NCBI RefSeq assembly: GCF_032452875.1
Contig: NC_083873.1
Location: 79,109,987-79,173,986, forward strand
Length of the DNA: 64,000 bases
Reading direction: 5' to 3'
From: Bos javanicus
Lineage: Eukaryota > Chordata > Mammalia > Artiodactyla > Bovidae
Part shown: positions 58,202 through 64,000 of the stretch, piece by piece
Layout of the letters: every line of letters begins with the position of its first letter
How positions within the stretch are numbered: position 1 is the stretch's first letter
Notes under the pieces: model-generated
What the model was told of the DNA's origin: nothing
Database searches by the model: none
The model's input: only the letters and a program-made list of their open reading frames with translations
Program-made: the position numbers and the translations under genes

Positions 58202-59273
58202 ATATACATGTATCTGTGTAACTATCTTCTTTTCATTCTCTTAAGAAACTTTCTTCAGAATCTGTACCTAATATAGTGAATGAAATATACCAGAGAGGAA
58301 AACTTTGCTTGCCAGGCCAGAGGACACAGTGAGAATGAGAACATGTGAACAGTTGAAAAGAGGAGAGTGTGTTACACCACCAAGTTCCCCAGATGAAGGG
58401 TGCCTGTTTTCTTTCCTCTGCTGCAGTGGTGTTTTGGGAAATGCAGAGTGAAGCATGGTATGGGGGAGGGGAATCAGCCTGTCCTGGTACCCTGGGGTCA
58501 TTGACCCTGTGAGTCTCTAATATGGATTCAAAATTATATAGTTTTGTCCCACAAGTCCTTGGCCCCAGGCTAACTTTCTTGCCTTGCTTTAGCACATCCT
58601 TGCTACCAGCCTGGCCCACAGACACCAGACCTGTCCAGGCAGGCAAATAAAGCAGTTCAGTTGTTTTCCTTTCATGAAGAAAATCCTTAATAAGGGGCCA
58701 TATGGGTCACATTACATGAAAGCAGGCCTGGCTGTGAGTAAAATTGTATTTATAACTTTCAAGTACTTAGATTTATGTATGTGGATTCTATTTTATTCTT
58801 ACTGTGGTTCCCAATAATGTCATGAGTGAAGTTCTTTATACTAAGATGGTTGTGATGGAGCTGGTGTAGTTTTGCCGACTCACCAACAAGACTACTAACT
58901 GATCATCTAGCATGTTGAGAGAAAAATTATCAAGGATGGTCATTTACCAAATTGGAGAATACTATGAAATTTGCAGATTGAAGAAAACATTCTTAAACAT
59001 GTCAACTTTGATCTATTTTACATATCAAAGAGGAAAGTAGATTGAATTAGTATGAAGTTCAAGGAATGTCATATTGCTCATAATATTAAAATCTGTGGGA
59101 AAACATATAATCACACAGGGATTGAGTTTAAAGAACAAAAACCTAGAGGATGCCAACATCCAGAAATTAAAGAGAAGCAAAATAAATTGAAAATAAGTAG
59201 CCAGTGAAAGAAAATACTACATTTTATTGAGGATGAAGACAATATGACTAATGTTAACTACTGCTGAATGGGC
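58202..59273. other. Unique DNA with a GC-richer 400-bp stretch; no supported gene
   Basis: About 58260-58660 is less AT-rich than its surroundings and holds an antisense 137-codon frame (complement 58233-58646) without recognisable domains. A plus-strand aataaa is at about 58647. Its origin is unknown (unique DNA or an old retrocopy). The rest is AT-rich. Confidence 0.4.
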
Positions 59274-59490
59274 TTCAGGGGGGCACAAGTGGTAAAGAAC
59301 CCACCTGCCAGTACAGGAGATGCAAGAGATATAGGTCACTGCCTGTTTCAGGAAGATCCCCTGGAGTAGGAAATGTAATCTGTTTCAGTATTCTTGCCTG
59401 GAGATAATTCCATGGACAGAGGAGCCTGGCAGGCTTCAGTCCATGGGGTCAAAAAGAGTTGGATGTGACTAAGTGGCTGAGCATGCATGC
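59274..59490 (+). mobile_element. Bov-tA SINE, old
   Basis: It runs from gggcttcaggggggcacaag (tRNA head, eroded) to ggatgtgactaagtggctgag. It is among the most diverged SINEs here. Confidence 0.85.
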
Positions 59491-59600
59491 ACTGTTAAAT
59501 GATGAAATAAAATGTGAACTGAGAGATGACTACTAGGTTGGTAACAAAGAGGTTATTGATTACAATAACAGATATTTTCAGGGCAATTGTAAGGATGAAC

Positions 59601-60714
59601 TGCCGGGGTCCAGCCCCGGTGGATCCAGGGAATTGGAAGCGGGGACGGCGTCGGCGAAGATCAGGAAACAATTGCTTAATTAAAGGTTAATTAAGGATAT
59701 AAAGAGTAATAGAATAAGGATAGCTTAGTGAGGAAATTCAGTGGAGAAAAGAGGCTGAAATAAGGATAGCTCAGTGAGGAAATTCAGTGGAGGAAAGAGG
59801 CTGAATAATTCAGCCAGAAGGTAAGAGAAAGAACGACATGGTCAGACCAAGTTTCGGTGAACAAGGCCCACACTTTATTTTTCAAAGTAGTTTTTATACC
59901 TTAAGTTATGCATAGAGGATAATGGGGGAAGGGGTAGAGTCATGCAGCAAGCCAGGCTTTCTTCCTGCAAACTTATCATATGCAAAAGCTTAGGTGATTT
60001 GCATCATCTTCTGGCCCGGAGGCCTGTTAACATTTTAAGACCCTTTCTTCAGAAAACTTATTTTTCTCTAAAGGTGATTGGTCAGGAGCCACCCTCGAAA
60101 AGCGTTAGATAAAGTTGCATTCCTACAGAGCAAAGGTGTGGTGGGCTATAACAAGAAAAAGAATTAACTCAAGGGTCCCAGGTTACAAACATTAAAGCTA
60201 CTACTTACACCAATTATATTAATCAATACACTGCCAGGGACATAGCAGGTAAGGGGTATGGAAACTTAGCAGCAAACATTGGCCCAAAAAGTGAAAATCC
60301 CTTCACCAATACAATTTCTAATCAATCTTTTAACTACTCAAAAGAATCTGTGTTTAGACAGTTTAGAACATCTCCTGCCTCTCACAGTTGGGAGGCTCTG
60401 AGCAATCACATGTGGCCAGAAAAACCTATTCAGGCAGGCTAGAGGACTTCCAAAGGAGTTTGTAGGTTGAAACACTGTCACACCCAGAAATTATTAACTG
60501 GAGCTGTAAGCTAACTCTTTTTCAGAGAGAGGTAGTGGGGGACAGCCCCCCGTAAAGTCAGAGGTGTAGGTGAAAGCACAAAGCAGAAAGTAGGAAGACT
60601 CTGGTTTTGGGGGTAAATGGGGGACTCCTGAGGCTCGATCCTGCCTTTGCTATGCTGAGCCTCCTTCCTCATGACCTTTGTCATGGGCAGAGTTCCTCAC
60701 GCTGGCTCCTGGCA
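59601..60714 (-). mobile_element. Class II (ERVK-like) bovid solo LTR
   Basis: An LTR of about 1.1 kb runs from tgccggggtccagccccgg to cacgctggctcctggca, with TG...CA ends, in antisense by family orientation as I remember the bovid LTR. It contains cacactttatttttcaaag, the complement of a polyadenylation signal region, and a 30-bp tandem-like repeat (ggatagct[tc]agtgaggaaattc at 59717 and 59766). No gag, pro, pol or env sequence flanks it, so it is a solo LTR. Confidence 0.8.
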
Positions 60715-60835
60715 GTGATAGAATTCCAGTTGAGCTATTCCAGATCCTGAAAGATGATGCTGTGGAAAGTGCTGCACTCAATATGCAATATGCAATATGC
60801 ACTCAATATGCAATATGCTGGCTCCCGGCATGGAA
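60715..60835 (+). mobile_element. BovB fragment at the LTR edge, with an (aatatgc)n expansion
   Basis: The stretch gtgatagaattccagttgagc ... gctgcactcaatatgc is about 75 bp of the BovB RT region. It is followed by repeated caatatg units and then ctggctcccggca, which resembles the LTR end once more. It has neither 3' tail nor 5' end. Confidence 0.8.
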
Positions 60836-60910
60836 CCAGTTCATAACTGGTTGAGGAGAAAATGGGTTGTTAAGAAGTAGGGTAAAGGAATTTAATTATC
60901 AAAACCTTTA

Positions 60911-61122
60911 GGCTTCTCTCTTAGCTCATTTGGTAAAGACTCTGGCTACAATGAAGGAGACCTGGGTTCGATTCCTGGGTCAGGAAGATCCCCTGGAGAA
61001 GGAAATGGCAACCCACTCCAGTAATCTTGCCTGGAGAATTCCATAAACAAAGGAGCCTGAGGGGCTACATACAGTCCATGGGGTCGCAAGAGTCGGATAC
61101 AACTGAACGACTAAACTACCAC
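60911..61122 (+). mobile_element. Bov-tA SINE
   Basis: It runs from ggcttctctcttagctcattt (tRNA head), through a B-box-like ggttcgattcc, to ggatacaactgaacgactaaac. Confidence 0.9.
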
Positions 61123-61770
61123 CAATTTACAACATTGAAAGCTAGGACTTGAACATATCAGTCAAATAATACAAGCAGCAAACAAGCATGACTTAATTCC
61201 AGTAATTTTCTCACAGTAATCATACTGGTGATCATTATTTTTTTCTCTCCCATATTAATTTCTCTCCTGAAACTGTGTAATTATAGAGGGTACATATAGT
61301 AATGCTAACCTTGAAAATAATGGATGAATAGATGAGAACCTCCCTATGTCTCCCAATTCAGGACCCCTATTCTAAACAATAGGTACTGCTCCATCTGTAA
61401 TGTTTTTGAAAACTCAATATGGTTTCAATTTCTAAAAGTGTTACTTGGAGCAAATCTATTAAATTCTTTGCCATTGGCCATTAACTTCTTTTCCTACTCT
61501 CCAAATCTGCATTCTAGATTTTAGATTCTAATAATCCCAATAAGATATTAAGGATAATATGTGTTGCTCAAAATGAATTTTAAGAACACATGTGATTTGC
61601 AAAGGAATAGCCAGGCATTAGTAGCTGGGCTGCAGAGAACAGTAAGTTTCTTCTCTGCTCATATGACTGGGGAGCTGGGATAGGAGGTACCAGAGCACAA
61701 GCTAGTTTGTGGTGAAAATTTAGAAGGATCAACTGGAATGGGAACTATCATCTGAAGATATTAACCCAAT
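61123..61770. other. Unique AT-rich DNA; no gene
   Basis: No repeat or credible frame seen. Confidence 0.5.
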
Positions 61771-62847
61771 GGGGATGGAGACAAGATGGCAAGGTAGAAG
61801 GGCCTTAAGCTCACCAATTCTGATGAACACACCCAAATCACAAATAACTGCTGAAAAATAATTGATAACAAAGACTGGAACTAACCAAGAAAAGAAAACA
61901 TAAAGAAGAAAACAGGAGATAGTGAGAGGGATACATTCACAATATAATCAAATTCCCTACTGCATTATGGGCAACACACACACTGAAAAATAATTATGTA
62001 GCAGAAATTCTCCCACATAAGTAAGAGCTCTGAGCCCCACACCAAGCTCCTCAGCCTAGCAATCTAGCATCAGAAAGAAGACAACCTGGAGCATTTAACA
62101 CTGAATGCTAGTGGGGCTTAGCTTCAGGAACTCCACTCTTGGAGGTCACACAGAAGGTCTCAGATGCCCCAAGATCAAGGGCAAAAGCAGGCAGCCAGAC
62201 CTGAAACGAACCTGGAATGTCTATTGAGGAGGTTGAGAGTTGTGGCTCTCTGGGATCATGAAAGCTAGTGTTGGACATAGTGGAGACCTACATGAACTCT
62301 GGATGGAGGCATACGTTTTGGCCCTTGGCACCAAGACCTGGCCCTACCCAACACCCTGCAGATGAAGGCACAGATAAAATCCTAGAAGAATAACTACATT
62401 ATGTGGAGACAGGCAATCCACTCAAGAAAGAGTTCACAAAAATGATAAAAAAAGATGATCCAACAACTCAGAAAAAGAATATGCACAGAGCAAAGAACAA
62501 CCAGAATAAGAAAATTCAAAAACCTAAAATGAAAAATACACTGAAAGAAATCAATAGCAGAATAAATGAATCAATGAGCAAAAGAATCAGTGAGTGGGAA
62601 GACAGAGCAATGGAGATCACTGTCATGATAGAGAATAAAGAAAACATGAAAAGGGGGCGGTTTAAGAGACTCTTAGAACATCAAACATACCAACATTCAC
62701 ATATAGGGATGCTAGAAGGAGAAGAGGGAAAGAAAGGGCCTGAGAATTTATTTGAAAAGATAAGACATGAAAACTTCCCTAACATGATAAAGAAAACAGT
62801 CACCCAAGTCCAGGAAGTGCAGAGTCTCATCCAGGATTAACCTAAGA
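61771..62847 (+). mobile_element. Old L1 LINE: 5' end and ORF1 first part
   Basis: The 5' terminus (ggggatggagacaagatggcaagg) is followed by old L1 5' UTR and an ORF1 frame at 62403-62840 (145 codons) with coiled-coil sequence (LKEINSRINESMSKRISEWEDRAMEI) and an RRM-like start (HIGMLEGEEGKKGPENLFEKI). It is interrupted by a BovB and resumes at 63784. Diverged; an old L1 class like the one at 32.6 kb. Confidence 0.87.
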
Positions 62848-63783
62848 TTAACCATGGAAATTGGTTCCAAATAGGAAAAGGAGTACATCAAGGCTGTATA
62901 TTGTCACCCTGCTTATTTAACTTATTTAACATGAGAAACGCTGGGCTGGAAGAAGCAGAAGCTGGAATCAAGATTGTCGGGAGGAATATCAATAACCTCA
63001 GATATGCAGATGATGCCACCCTTACGGCAGAAAGTGAAGATGAACTAAAAAGCCTCTTGATGAAAGTGAAAGTGGAGAGTAAAAAAGTTGACTTAAAGCT
63101 CAACATTCAGAAAATGAAGATCATGGCATCTGGTCCCATGACTTCATGGGGAATAGATGGGGAAACAGTGGAAACAGTGTCTTCTTTATTTTTTTGGGCT
63201 CAAAAATCACTGTAGATGGTGACTCCAGCCATGAAATTAAAAGACACTTACTCCTTGGAAGGAAATTTATGACCAACCTAGATAACATATTCAAAAGCAG
63301 AGATATTAGTTTGCCAACAAAGGTCCATCTAGTCAAGGCTATGCTTTTTCCAGTAGGCATGTATGGATGTGAGAGTTGGACTGTGAAGAAAGCTGAGCAC
63401 AGAAGAATTGATGCTTTTTAACTGTGGTGTTGGAGAAGACTCTTGAGAGTCCCTTGGACTGCAAGGAAATCCAACCAGTCCATCCTAAAGGAGATCAGTT
63501 CTGTGTGTTCTTTGGAAGGAATGATGCTAAAGCTGAAACTCCAGTACTTTGGCCACTTCATTTGAAGAGTTGACTCATTGGAAAAGACTCTGATGCTGGG
63601 AGGGATTGGGGGCAGGAGGAGAAGGGGACGACAGAGGATGAGATGGCTGAATGGCATCACCGACTTGATGGACATGAGTTTGAGTGAACTTTGGGAGTTG
63701 GTGATGGACAGGGAGGCCTGGCGTGCTGCAATTCATGGGGTCGCAAAGAGTCGGACATGACTGAACCACTGAACTGAACTGAT
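62848..63783 (+). mobile_element. BovB LINE inside the old L1 ORF1
   Basis: It starts in RT (aaattggttccaaataggaaaagg) and keeps RYADDATLTAE within the 104-codon frame at 62901-63215. It then runs to the 3' end and the tail ctgaactgaactga at 63783. A frameshift lies near 63190. No clear target duplication, but the L1 ORF1 sequence resumes directly after the tail. Confidence 0.94.
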
Positions 63784-64000
63784 CCATCAAAACATACAAA
63801 ATTTCAAATTGACAAAAATTAAAGAAAAAGAGAAAATACTAAAGGCAACAAGCGAAAAAGCAATGAATAAAATACAAAGGAATCCCTATAAGACGATCAG
63901 CTGATTTTTCAGCAGAAACTTTGCAGGCCAGAAAGGATTAGAACAATATATTTAAAGTGATGAAAGGGGAAATATCTACAACTAACAATATATTACCAGA
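63784..64000 (+). mobile_element. Old L1 ORF1, continuation to the window edge
   Basis: It resumes in ORF1 (atttcaaattgacaaaaattaaag) and carries the characteristic atcagctgatttttcagcag and actttgcaggccagaaagg of the ORF1 C-terminal domain. It is cut by the window end. Confidence 0.85.

Noticed and set aside
58233..58646. 137-codon antisense frame as a gene
   Set aside because: No recognisable domain, no upstream context, and its length is possible by chance in a GC-richer stretch.
59601..60714. Complete provirus at the class II LTR
   Set aside because: Both flanks are SINE, BovB or unique DNA; no retroviral internal sequence and no second LTR in the window.

Overview
The window is ruminant nuclear DNA, almost certainly from a bovid. 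The diagnosis rests on its repeats: BovB (RTE) LINEs ending in (TGAAC)n, Bov-tA and Bov-A2 SINEs, a Cetartiodactyla-type CHR SINE, the bovid L1 3' UTR with its GGGAGGAGGG tract, and a bovid class II retroviral LTR. I found no host protein-coding gene, tRNA, rRNA or CRISPR array. Every long reading frame is part of a retrotransposon or lies antisense to one. The region reads as an AT-rich gene desert or a large intron, used as a landing field for retroelements over a long time.

Layout. 1-7.3 kb: two convergent BovB copies, tRNA-type SINEs, a weak L2-like stretch and a Bov-A2. 7.9-11.5 kb: an old antisense L1 broken up by an LTR (itself hit by a BovB), SINEs and a truncated young L1. 12.3-13.7 kb: an L1 3' end, then a 3' UTR-like retrocopy joined to a Bov-A2 within one 16-bp target duplication. 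13.7-21 kb: mostly unique AT-rich DNA with a 59-bp mariner-type MITE. 21-31 kb: BovB copies, one split by a full-length L1 on the minus strand (24.3-29.8 kb). 31-39 kb: unique DNA plus an old L1 5' end and a (TA)n(TG)n microsatellite. 39.2-45.4 kb: a second full-length L1 on the plus strand, inserted at the edge of an older, internally inverted L1. 45.7-51.6 kb: CHR SINE, two-headed Bov-tA, ancient LTR, BovB copies and an L1 3' remnant. 52-57.6 kb: unique DNA, SINEs and the longest BovB (about 2 kb). 58-64 kb: a class II LTR, SINEs, and an old L1 ORF1 region split by a BovB.

How the parts relate. L1 supplies the endonuclease and reverse transcriptase that explain the poly(A)-tailed insertions with TTTT/A-type target sites. 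BovB is the likely partner of the Bov SINEs, which share its 3' sequence. Nothing here can currently retrotranspose on its own: the two L1s keep identical 308-aa ORF1 frames but share lesions in ORF2, and every BovB is 5'-truncated and mutated.

The most interesting points are the mosaic divergence of the two inverted L1s (near identity over about 4.5 kb, then a few percent divergence in the last kb), their shared ORF2 lesions despite independent insertion sites, a short 3' transduction, reuse of one L1 endonuclease site by two insertions, and the composite Bov-A2/3' UTR retrocopy. I see no new enzymatic or defence system.
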